Assembly (NCBI GenBank): GCA_013368325.1
Contig: JAACJK010000168.1
Location: 124,001 to 188,000, forward strand
DNA from: Ephemerocybe angulata
Lineage: Eukaryota > Basidiomycota > Agaricomycetes > Agaricales > Psathyrellaceae
Reading direction: 5' to 3'
DNA length: 64,000 nt
Part shown: positions 54,837 to 64,000 of the stretch, piece by piece
Layout of the letters: every line of letters begins with the position of its first letter
Numbering within the stretch: position 1 is the stretch's first letter
Translations under genes and position numbers: made by a program
The notes under the pieces: model-generated
What the model was told of the DNA's origin: nothing
Database searches by the model: none
The model's input: only the letters and a program-made list of their open reading frames with translations

Positions 54837-55514
54837 TAGTCTCTTGGCCATGCCGAGCGATCGCGGTGGTTCGATGTGCGTTTGGAGGTTATCGCTAAGA
54901 ATTGAGGAGGGAAGAGCAGTGCAGGAAACGCTTTGGTTCTGCAAGGGGTGAGTCGGTCTTCGAGCGAAGGAGGGAGCACATACCTTGCTGGTTGAAGATC
55001 TGGAGCTTGTGCAGGTTCGACTTCGCCTAGTGGGCAAACCCTTCCAGCACAAGAAGCACAGCGCAAGAAGCGAGTCCCAGCACATGGTCCCCCCCGATCA
55101 CTGCGAGGTGCAAGTCGATGGGTGAGACAGATGAGGTGAATAGCTCTTAACAACACTGTCGAGATGTAGGCTCACTTCAGGGTGGCTAGTTTTGATCGCC
55201 CTTGTATAACGAAAAATGGCCGTGTTGCATCATGGAAGGCTCTCAAAAACGGTCTGTAGCAGTCTGTAGTATTAGAGACTATGTACCTTGAATTCTGTGC
55301 CAATGATAAGTACCGTTCGGGGAGCCCGCTTTGGCGGCTTTGCGCTTATCCAGCTTAAGGGGCATCACCCGGTGCCCTCAGGGTCGCTCACACACTTCCC
55401 TCCACGCGGTTGCCTTCTGATGTGGCGGATGTGGTGAACGGCTCCAATCTAAGGATATACTTAAGCCCTGAGCAAGGAGGGCGTAGCACTCCAGCCCCAC
55501 CCCCCTTACGCACC
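54837..55514. other. GC-rich upstream flank of the C2H2-like gene
   Basis: Overlapping minus-strand ORFs (54702-55156) have biased GC-rich composition and no motif. An AT-rich ATACTTAAG-like element near 55456-55464, about 55 bases before the start codon at 55515, may be the core promoter. Confidence 0.35.
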
Positions 55515-56089
55515 ATGCAGTTCTCTCTTCTCGCTCTTCTGCCCCTTTTCGTCTCTCTGGCCTCAATAGTGAGCGCCCACCGCGATGTAAGCCCATCATC
55601 CTAAATTTATGGTTCCCAAGTCATGGCTAACCACTGCATCGTCACCTTCACTCAGAACGGTTTACATGCCCGGGACGAGCTCAGCGCCATCCGTAGCTTT
55701 GACGAGTCTCAACTCAGCCTCCGGGAGCTCCTGGGTGATATGACGACCCGCGAGCTTATCGACGAGCTTACTGAGCGCCTGGAGCGCCGGGCGCTTCGGA
55801 CTCACAAATGCCCCTATTGCGTGCTGGAATTCAGCGAAAGTCGAACTAATGAGGCATGTGGAAGGTAACATGGCGAGGAGGCATTGGTACTGACAATATA
55901 TTCAGTTGTTGGACCACATATGGAAGGAACATAAAAATGTCTTAAAGAAATGCGCCTATATCCATTGCCAGCTCCCAGCATCCGATAAAAGAGTATGTGG
56001 AAGGTGATTCATGGCGAGGAGCATTGGTACTGACGAAATATATTCAGTTGTTGGAGCACCTGAGGGAGTCTCATTTCGCAAAATACTAA
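55515..56089 (+). CDS. Small protein with signal-like N terminus and two C2H2-like fingers
   Basis: Four exons, 55515-55586, 55656-55853, 55906-55992 and 56048-56089, all phase 0, giving 132 residues. The N terminus (MQFSLLALLPLFVSLASIVSA) looks like a signal peptide. An amphipathic helix follows (MTTRELIDELTERLERR), then finger 1, CPYC plus 14 residues to HIWKEH, and finger 2, CAYIHC plus 11 residues to HLRESH. Each finger is interrupted by an intron just before its LL(D/E)H helix. The two introns (52 and 55 nt) are near copies: GTATGT donor for the second, and at the same point GCATGT for the first, making it a GC-AG intron. A signal peptide with zinc-finger-like units is odd for a transcription factor. 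It could be a secreted metal-stabilised protein. The paralogue at 2583 lacks finger 2. Confidence 0.65.
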
Positions 56090-57083
56090 TAGTTTGGCAC
56101 GTATACTTGTAACATGACACGAATACTGTATCAGTATTTTATGCCGAGGAACCTAGGGGTACTCTCGGTATGCAAACTCTAATTAAATAAGTAACAGCTG
56201 GCCCAAAGCTGGGCCTGTTTGCCGATGGGCTCGACCTCTGCATGCCTGTGTCAAGCAACTAGCGCATGGTGCTTTGAGATCTCACCTCAACCGTTTTCAC
56301 GCACGGACGCACTTCCTTGCGGTCGATTTTACCTGCTCTATAGCCGTAAATATGTGGATGTAAATGATGTGTAGCGGTTGACTCTTTTGCTTGACTGGAG
56401 TACGAATGATGCATGATGATGTGTATTTGAGATTTTAAGTGCAAAGTTTATCGCATTATCCTCAAGTCCTATTCCTACCCCCTTGATACAACTTCCAATG
56501 CAGTCTCCGCGCACCATACCATTGGGCAACGACCACGAGCTATCTTCAAAGAATTTACGCGACTTCCGTCGCACTCACATTGATTCATCCGCTCCAAATA
56601 CGCTTACACCTCTTCATCGAAATAATCTCCGGGTTGAGGATGTAAACGGGGTTGCGGGATTGGGACACAAGGCGGCAGGGTACGGTCGCTACATGTAACA
56701 TCAGCCAATTGTACAATTTTAGGGGTGGTCCTATAGCTCGACTTGCAAGTCAACTTGACACACTAAGACTGAGCAAGGGATGGAAATATGGATACATCAT
56801 TAGTGGTAGTACCACACTCCGCCCACGCCCATACCACGATTCGCTTGCTGTGCGAATTTCACCTCGTTGTCCCAGATGCTTGTACAGGCGCGGCGAAGGC
56901 TTTCGTTTCTCAGTATAACCGATGTGGCATGAACCTGTGCTCCAGCCTCCAGCTGATTGATTTGAAGAACATCATGCGCTCGAATTTACATATATATACA
57001 AGTAGTCACGAATGACAAGTCCAATCAATTAGAATCTCCAAGAGTCGCAGATCACGGATATATGTGGGCATACGCAAGGTATG
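56090..57083. other. Intergenic stretch, nothing supportable
   Basis: Short ORFs only (56483-56698 plus, 56338-56574 minus). No motifs, repeats or RNA genes recognised. Confidence 0.5.
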
Positions 57084-57989
57084 TATGACGTTCAAAGTGC
57101 ACCAAAATTCATCCTCCCCCCCACCTTTTATTTCCCCACCCCCCTTTTGACTTTAACTAGTCTTTTTGCCTGTTTTAGCGTGTTTTGACGAGACTTCGAA
57201 AAAGGGGGGGAAATTCCGAAAAGGGGGGGAGAATCGCAACTTTCCCCCCTTTTCGAAAATCCTCCCCCCTTTTTTTCGAAGACTCTTACTTACACTTACA
57301 AGTCTGTTTGATTATGGACTATATGGCGTCATCTAGTGTTATTTGTGCAGATTGTATATGTTGTTTGCGTTGTTAATTGGGACACGAGCCTCAGGTCTTT
57401 TGGACCTCAGGGCTCAGCGCTCAGGCAGCACGGGCCGCACGGCCACGCCACGCCACGCCTGACACACGCAGCAAGAGAATTCAGGAATACTTGGCTTTAT
57501 ACTTGAGATCTATGTCGACAATCAAAGTGCTTGGACAGCCTGATATGACTTATGCATGTTATATGTGAGAGCTGTGTCCAAGACGATGAGAAATGCAAAG
57601 TGCCATAATAGGCGCCGGTGAACAACCGGTGAAGTACTTTGGATTAGCGACACGGCAATTATAGGTACTACTATGGTCCTGGATAACTATATCATGTTTG
57701 CTGCAGATTAATGACAGAGAAGTGCAGCATAGAAACCAGGGACTTCAAACACATTGCAGAAAAAAGGGGGGAGGGCTTGACAATGCCGGCACCCAAAAGG
57801 GGGGATCAATTCCCGAAATAGGGGGGAGGATTTCAAAAGGGGGGGAAGTTGCGATTCTCCCCTTTCGGAAGTTCCCCCTTTTCGAAGTCTCTCAAAACAG
57901 GCTAAACAGGCAAAAGACGAGTTAAAGTCAAAAGGGGGTGAGGAATAAAAGGTGGGGGGAGGATGAATTTGGTGCACTTGAACGTCATA
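57084..57989. mobile_element. 906-bp fold-back element with about 190-bp TIRs and G/C tracts
   Basis: Left arm about 57084-57285 and right arm about 57800-57989 are inverted copies starting TATGACGTTCAA/TATGACGTTCAAG. They are packed with runs of 5-8 C or G (for example at 57120s and 57200s) and share GACTTTAACT, GTTTTAGC-like and GAATCGCAAC blocks. A 6-bp duplication GGTATG flanks it (57078-57083, 57990-57995). The central 500 bases hold no transposase. It is a non-autonomous MITE or fold-back element. Confidence 0.8.
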
Positions 57990-59299
57990 GGTATGGGTCA
58001 GGCACTCCACCCACACTTATTAGCTTATCCTCATCCTTCTTCTCTGCCTCAACCTTATCCCCTACATTCTCCTCTTCCTTCCAAGTACATCCGACCTCAT
58101 CCCACTCTCCACGTTGGCACGTCCCACCGTTACAATTGTACGAATCACTGCTGACCCTCAGTAAAAACGAAAGTCATGGAAAGTCATGCAAATATCAGGT
58201 GAATACCCCGGAATCGTCCAAATGTAAGGCTAAAGTCAATTCTCCTCGCTTGGCACGGTAATGTACCAATATTATACCCACGTTACATCAGGTAAGTCGT
58301 CCAAACGTCAGTGGAAAGTCTATACATTACGCAGAGATCCACTTGGCAAGTCTTTCAGAATATTTTAGTCTGAGTTCGAAAGAAGGGGTCTGAGCATTTG
58401 TTCAGAACTCTGCCGAAACCTGACTTGAAACCAACCATCATGACCCCACCTCCTTGCCCATGTCCGTCCATTTGCACTTTAGGTCTCCGGAATTCGAGTC
58501 CCCTTTAGCACGTCGCAGAGTCCAGACGACGGTCAAACGAAGGTCAGTAAACTATTCCTTGCCCCGTTTGCTGGAAACTTATATCTCCAACTGAACTGTC
58601 GCTATTAGTTAGGCCTAGTTAGGGCTGCCGGGTTGACAACAACACGTATCTACGTGGTCGAGAATGGTAAGTTATCTTCGCCTCCTTTATGCGCTCATAA
58701 TACCCTGAGATATCCGAGTCCTGCTACCCTACAGTTTTCATCAAGACTTAAGAGAGCGAGCAGGGAGCTATTCAAAGGTTCGTCATATTCTAGTATGTAC
58801 GTTCACATGATGATTAACCAATTAACTCTGGGTGTAGGTAGCTAGGAGGTCCGATTCCCGAACTTCGATGGGTTGCAAGGTTGCGCCAGACGACACAGCG
58901 CAAGGATTCAGGCTTTCAGCACATTCGCCGTTCGGGGCCCAGGTACTTGGTAGGACTTAGTTATGTTTTGCTTTAGTCTAGAGAGTCTATCTGTACCATG
59001 TAGTTGTTTCTATTCAATGATATGACTTTGCTGTGACTATCATCTGGTATCCATACATGCATAAGTCAACCAAAAGTCGTCTGAATCAGAGGCACAGAAC
59101 AGATTGATCGACCCTCCCGGGAACGACTTCTGCCTGACTTTGGAAGTCAGTGAGAACTGCACTTTAGTCTAATTTGCAAATTTATGACTTTCACACGAAT
59201 ATGCCTGTATTTCACCAGACTTTCGTTTTCACTGAGGCTGACCTGGCGCATACACCTCTTGGCTTGATTGGCGAAGACGAAGTGCAGTCTCCTGTTGGG
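57990..59299. other. Intergenic stretch, nothing supportable
   Basis: ORFs at 57938-58261 and 58633-58845 show no motif. A pyrimidine-rich stretch at 58020-58110 is the only compositional feature I note. Confidence 0.45.
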
Positions 59300-59509
59300 T
59301 CAGTCGATGCAGAAGAAAGTCAGGGCTGGAGGGCGGGGGTTGTTGTGGCAGCCATCGTCGGTGTTTATGTTCGTGTACGTCCCGAACCCGGTTGTCCAAG
59401 TCCCGGTACTGTGGCCTCCGCCGGCGTAGGTCGTCAGGTGGTCGGCAAGGACGAACCCGGTGGAGCAGAGCGTGACGAGGAGAGCGGAAAGAGAGGTCGT
59501 GAAGCGCAT
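59300..59509 (-). CDS. Small secreted protein, Gly/Thr-rich
   Basis: 69 residues, single exon, start at 59509 in good context. Signal peptide MRFTTSLSALLVTLCSTGFVLA, then a mature peptide of about 47 residues rich in Gly, Thr and His (HLTTYAGGGHSTGTWTTGFG) and ending in a short Cys-containing tail (DGCHNN ... FFCID) with two cysteines that could form one disulfide. A TATAAATA element lies about 170 bases upstream. Small Gly/Thr-rich secreted proteins are common in fungi. I cannot assign a family. Confidence 0.65.
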   Translation of the reverse strand: MRFTTSLSALLVTLCSTGFVLADHLTTYAGGGHSTGTWTTGFGTYTNINTDDGCHNNPRPPALTFFCID

Positions 59510-59678
59510 TGTGCAGGAGGTGATGGGTCGCTTGGTTCTTTCTTGGTATGCGGTACGCGACTCTCTGTTAAATGGAGTATGAGATTAAGTCGATTCATAT
59601 AAGTGAAGTCATTACCTTGTTCAGAGATAAAGAAGGAAAGGAGAGTAGCTTAGAGAAGTATAGGCGGACCAGGCTCGT

Positions 59679-59686
59679 ATTTATAC
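59679..59686 (-). promoter_or_regulatory. Putative TATA box for the Gly/Thr-rich secreted protein
   Basis: TATAAATA on the minus strand about 170 bases upstream of the start at 59509, leaving a leader of about 140 bases. Confidence 0.45.
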
Positions 59687-59876
59687 CTTGTCCGGATGGC
59701 CTGGCTCCCCGAGTCGTATGTCGAATAACTGACATTTTTAGTCTCACGTAGAGGCTTTCTGAACGCATGATACTAGGATAAGGAAGGTAGAGCAGCGTCA
59801 AATGCATGTGAAATTTGCTAACGACATACACGTATTGGGAGTGGATGTGTAAGATGCGTTCTGCATTTTTGAGCTA

Positions 59877-60348
59877 AGGCTGAGCACGAGTCCGGGTTGC
59901 TGGTGGGTACCCGTGACTTGAACCGTGGGAAACCCGCCAAAACCCGGACCCGTGAGCTCGGGTCATCCATGGGAAAATACCCATACGGGTCCGGGTATTG
60001 GATTTGAAATGTGGTCAACCTGTGGGTAAGGCTGGTTTTGTCTACGATCTCTATAATTTATCAGTATTTAGTATCTGTGTGACAATTATGTTCCTATTGT
60101 CTAAAGAAACATGGTTAAAGTATAGTAAATAAGCAATATACCCAGTATGTCTACACTCAGGATAAGCTATAGGCAAAATGCCATGGGTACTTGCAGGTAA
60201 ACTCGTGGGAATACCCGCTGTGACCTGGATCCGCAGGTCGCGGGTGATCCGTGGGAAATACCTGTCTGAGTCTGGGTATTAAAATTTTCGTCATGGGTAC
60301 CCGCCGGTGGATCCGGGTAAACCCACGGGTGCACTCGTGCTCAGCCTT
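59877..60348. mobile_element. 472-bp MITE with GGGTACCCG-like iterons
   Basis: Ends AGGCTGAGCACGAGT and its inverse are flanked by a direct repeat TTTTGAGCTA (59867-59876 and 60350-60359), which could contain an 8-bp hAT target duplication. Both halves repeat GGGTACCCGTGG-, CGTGGGAAATACC- and CCGGGTATT-like motifs in both orientations. No coding potential. Confidence 0.7.
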
Positions 60349-61204
60349 ATTTTGAGCTAGAAATTCAATATTGGAGCTGCAAGGCGATGGTCGGTGAAAG
60401 ATGGATGAGTTATTCTGAATGTTTACGTTGAGAACATGTCCAAGTGGCGTACAATAATGAGCTTGATTCTGGTCCTTGGAGCACGGTGGTTGTGAGAATG
60501 GTCCGAGAGCAGGAACCACAACTTCGACTTGATGATTCCTTGAGGGTGAAGGTGTCCCCAAGAGGCCAAGCTGTATTGAAGTTTCAGGCATTCCAAGTCT
60601 TCCATTTCAGCCGATGGGGGGTAAGTCTCACTATTTCCACGTTATCTGAGTTCTATCCTATATTCTTACATCCCATGGGGTTCATTTGCCTACGACATAT
60701 GATAACTCCTCCAGCTGAGGCCAGAGATATATCGTCTGGGTGCGGCGCATCCCGTTGGACATGATATGTCCCATCTACTGCAGGATAGTAAATATGCATG
60801 GAGACATTGCTATAACAAGGGTGCGGGCCAGTACGTACTTACACTACTCTGAATCGATCGATGTCCATTGACTACCACTGTCTACCAGACAGCCACTAAT
60901 AGAGACATGTATTAATGAAGATCAGAGATTCCAGGACCGTTTATGTCCACTTTTCCGTAACGAACATTGATGAATGTTGGTGAGCCCACATTATTTCAAA
61001 ATCATACCACCTGCCTCCCCCAAAAAGCGTGAATCTCCTCACACTTTCTATCGAGTGCACCGAGAGATACACTGTACTATAAGGCGATGGAGGGCCGGCT
61101 CTTCTGTGCTCGGTTACTCAGTAAAGCAGCGCAATCATCCCCCGTGAGTTTTGTGACGGCGATCTGGAATCAGACTTCGTCATTTTAAAGCAGCTTTAGA
61201 ACCA

Positions 61205-61330
61205 TCGTAACGGCACTCTAACGAGTGCCAGTCCCCGACTCCGAGGAGGCGTTGAGATGTACGGGTTTTCACACTTTTTCGGCTTCCAAGCGAAGAAATA
61301 AGTGTAAATTGTGTGTGTATACTAGAATTA
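61205..61330. repeat. Short dispersed repeat with GGCACTC/GAGTGCC hairpin, second copy
   Basis: Same order of motifs as at 1535-1670: GGCACTC, four bases, GAGTGCC, a CCCGACTCC block and an ATTGTGTGTGTATACTA-like motif. Similarity is imperfect. Confidence 0.4.
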
Positions 61331-61444
61331 GTGCGAAATGGGTTGGGTGAATAAAGGGGACAGGCGTTGTAGGATTATTCTTCGCGGAAAAAAAACGGGG
61401 GGAATAATTGATCATATATTTGAACAGTTAAGACTCAAACTCCA

Positions 61445-63653
61445 TCACATCTCGTCTTCCATGTCTTCATCGTCCTCGCCATCGTCCTTTGCCGTGCTGG
61501 ACCCACTTGACTCAACTTTGACCTTGGTCCTTTTGGTTGTCCCTTCCTCTCCCTTCTTGGAATCATTTCCTCGTTTAGAGCTCGGCCCCGGTTTGTTTTG
61601 GGCGTCCTCACTGATTTTGTCGTCAGCGATAGGCAAGAGTTGGATTTCTTCAAGGCGGATATGGCAGATTCGGCGTTCAATGACCTTCTTGGACATGAAC
61701 TCCCACCTGTCGATCCGAAGAATTTGGGAGTGTAAGCAGAACCCGCGTTGTAGATATGGAATGATTGCTCACGTCACAAACGATACTTCAGCAATAACAA
61801 TGGTTTCTGCGTCAAGAGCATCCTCATAGTCGATAGGGTGAATGATGGATCCGGCCGGGTTGAGAACACGAGGCGGGGTGACCACGGCGTTGAGAGCATT
61901 CGGAAACGCGGAGTACAGACGCTCGGGATCGGGCATGTTTCGCAAACGGATGGTACCACTCGCGACTTCTTTGCCTTTCGTAGATTTTCCCTTCGAGACT
62001 TTAGCTATCAATGAAATATGTCAGTAGACTATTACTCAGAGCATCGAGTGCAGCCTATACTAACAAGGACTGAGAAAATCGCTTGAAGCTAATATAAGGG
62101 CAGAAATCAGTACTATTGGGCTGTGGAGGTAGCAGAGTATACATACACAGGTCTTGCAATGAAATGGTTGGTGCATTGTCCGTAATATTATTCTCTTTCA
62201 GAGATGGGAGGAGTGGCTTGGAGTTGAGAATGAAGACCCAGCGGTTCCCGTCGCTGATGCTACGCAAAAAGGGAGAAAAACGGGAATCCGCTTTACCGTT
62301 TCCAAGTTTGGCGTGAGGAAGCGTCTATACCGGTAGAAAATGAAGCATACCTATTGCGCCGCGCTTTTGGTTGAGCTGGGATTGGAGGTACAAAATTGCC
62401 CCAATGGCCTGAGTCGACGCTTTAACAGCATCTTGAGGGTAGAATTCACTGAATATGTCGGTGGATGAAAGTGGCCTCAATTCGAAGACAGCTTTCAAGC
62501 CCCGAAGCCGGTTTATGTCAGGAATCTAAAGTGTAAAGTTAGTCGCCGTGTTTAGGTATCTAGCTTAATACATACTTCGCTTTCTCCTTTGTTGTCGGTT
62601 GTGTTGAAGTATGGACCGAGCCTCTCGAACTTTCCGTTGCGATCGAGAATGGCTGGGAACTTGAGAGTGGCGACGGACCCATCCTTCAGGCACCAGCGGT
62701 CGCCGAAATCCTCGGAGGATGGCGTACGAGAGTTGGAGACAGGCTTGCGGGGATTGTCGGCGTGAAGCTGGGAGATGAAGTCGGTCGCGTTTATATGAAC
62801 CTTGGGATCCTGCAGGGCCGCCAGGAGGTCCTCGTGTATGGCTTCGCCGTGAGTTCGCATTCTGAGGTAGTAGCAAGGATATGCAGAGAGAGTTGGGTGG
62901 ACTCTACAGCTCGGGTAGTCACTGGTGGAAAACTGTCTGCTTTTAAGCCTTTTCACTGCGATGACGTATCCGGGAATGGTCAGCACAGATTTATTCAAAT
63001 TTAATATATGCGCACCTGCGGAAGTGAGAAAATGCGCTAAACAGGTATACCCTGCGTTAAGCGAGCATACCGCCAGTCTGCTGACCGTCGTATCTCCAGA
63101 TGGACTTCGGGTTGACAATTATACGCGCCGTCAAATGTTATATCCCTGTATAAACAATACGTCGGAGCTCATGAATTATACTTCCGAGGTTGTCCATGCG
63201 TACAGTGAGTTCAAACGATGGTTTCACTGCGTGCATATCACTGTTGAAAGGGTCTGCATTTTCGAGCACCAGAAGGCCGTTGGCACGGAGTAGTGTTGCA
63301 CCTGGGATGTTTAAAAAGATGGAACTCACGTACGACGAGGAATAGGCGCAGAGAGGAATGACATCACCAAAGTGGGACCGAGGTATATGTGGAAAATAAT
63401 TCAACCGATGAGCTTCGAAGTCTTCTACTTCACCGGAACAGTGTGAGGTTAAATTAGCTTGCTGTGGGGGTGAAAGGAGTGAGACAATATCTGCAGCAGA
63501 GGTTCTGGTTCTCCCGTGCCTAGTGAATAGGCCGGGGTTGAGCTCAGCGAGCATGTCACGGACCGTGTCGCATATTCTGTTCATTGCTTCTGGAATGTGA
63601 TCTGGACCCTGGTAATAAGTTGGCAGTTCGTTGAAGAGCCCTGAGTACGTCAT
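61445..63653 (-). CDS. Unrecognised multi-exon protein with acidic/basic C-terminal tail
   Basis: Start proposed at 63653 (MTYSGLFNELPTYYQG). Clear exons: about 63200-63653; about 63030-63160 with YCLYRDITFDGAYNCQPEV and EIRRSADWRYARL; 62560-63018; about 62350-62525 with IPDINRLRGLKAVFELRPL; 62150-62262 with ISDGNRWVFILNSKP; 61788-61995; and 61445-61697. Most junctions have GT-AG sites, but the first donor is not settled. The end is a helix (RRICHIRLEEIQLLPI) followed by Lys/Ser-rich and then acidic residues (DDGEDDEDMEDEM), typical of nuclear proteins. The SDGNRWVF segment recalls DGxxW motifs of fungal kinase- or nuclease-associated proteins, but that is weak. Probably a real, expressed basidiomycete-specific gene. 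Confidence 0.55.
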
Positions 63654-64000
63654 TGCAATTTCCGATTCATCTGCCCGAAATGGAGCCACGTCGTGCTTTG
63701 TGGAAGATAAGTGTTGGCGAGTACGGTCTGAACGGAGGTGGGAGATATTTTTGATAAGTGCTCGTAGCGCCTATGGTCGTAGGTAGGAGGTACTCGGCGG
63801 TTATTTGTAGACCAGTGCCTTATGCACTCTACTCAAAGCTGTCGTGTTGTTAGTAATGCATTCCCAGTGCGGCAGGCGCATCGTCGGTGCTGTGGAATAA
63901 GTATATGGTGGTAAGTTGACTATATTGCTTTCATACAGGTGACCACTGACCTTGTTGCGCTCGGCGCATAGAGGAATATGTGAGCTCGGCGCCCTCCCAT
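63654..64000. other. Upstream flank of the last gene
   Basis: Presumed 5' region of the minus-strand gene starting at 63653. No further gene seen before the window ends. Confidence 0.4.

Larger units (their letters stand above)
59510..61444. other. Intergenic stretch holding a MITE and a short repeat
   Basis: Apart from the 472-bp element at 59877-60348 and the short repeat at 61205-61330, I see only short ORFs (60157-60605 minus, 60444-60764 plus) with no supporting motif. Confidence 0.45.

Noticed and set aside
63330..63360. A 28-nt GTGAGT...CCCAG intron in the last gene
   Set aside because: Too short for fungal splicing, and the reading frame continues sensibly through it.

Overview
The window is eukaryotic nuclear DNA from a filamentous basidiomycete, most likely an Agaricomycete. 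Short 48-75 nt introns with GTRNGT donors and CTAAC/CTGAC branch sites, a CHAT protein with a long TPR array, a probable DUF6533-type membrane protein, small secreted proteins and chromodomain Ty3/gypsy elements all point there. I cannot name the species. There are no rRNA, tRNA or CRISPR loci that I can support. Exon models were built by hand, by joining frames at splice sites. Family names are by recognition only, with no database search.

Layout. 1-13.9 kb: two copies of a dispersed repeat, a truncated C2H2-like gene whose first intron carries a hairpin over its donor, a 7-exon CHAT/TPR gene (minus strand) and two small secreted-protein genes. 13.9-22 kb: a small secreted-protein pseudogene whose start codon reads ATA and which is split by gypsy element A (GTGGG target duplication). 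A's 5' LTR holds a further insertion at its TATA box. 22-46.2 kb: a nest of mobile elements. A dispersed-repeat copy is split by a TIR DNA transposon (native size about 3.0 kb, TA target duplication, 13-bp TIRs) that carries two convergent genes: a DDE transposase and an unrecognised 479-aa protein. The 479-aa gene is split by gypsy element B (CTCGT duplication), and B's leader is split by element C in the opposite orientation (AAGTC duplication). The transposase is entered two codons before its stop by an apparently intact copia element (CAATG duplication). Beside the transposon, a gag-only LTR element (AAGAG duplication) sits in the same repeat copy. 46.2-64 kb: the rest of that repeat, a DUF6533-type gene, another repeat copy, a C2H2-like gene with two duplicated finger/intron units (one intron looks GC-AG), two TIR-only elements (906 and 472 bp), a small secreted protein and an unrecognised multi-exon gene.

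The three gypsy copies are recent, with LTR pairs at least 99.6% alike by eye. All three keep a -1 frameshift heptamer at the gag stop, a self-priming primer-binding site and an AUG-less leader reading frame. Element C has an intact pol but a damaged 5' LTR, A has two CpG-to-TpG nonsense changes, and B has two one-base homopolymer losses. The copia element and the gag-only element share a half-tRNA(iMet) primer site and unusual TG...AAAA LTR ends, so the first could supply enzymes to the second.
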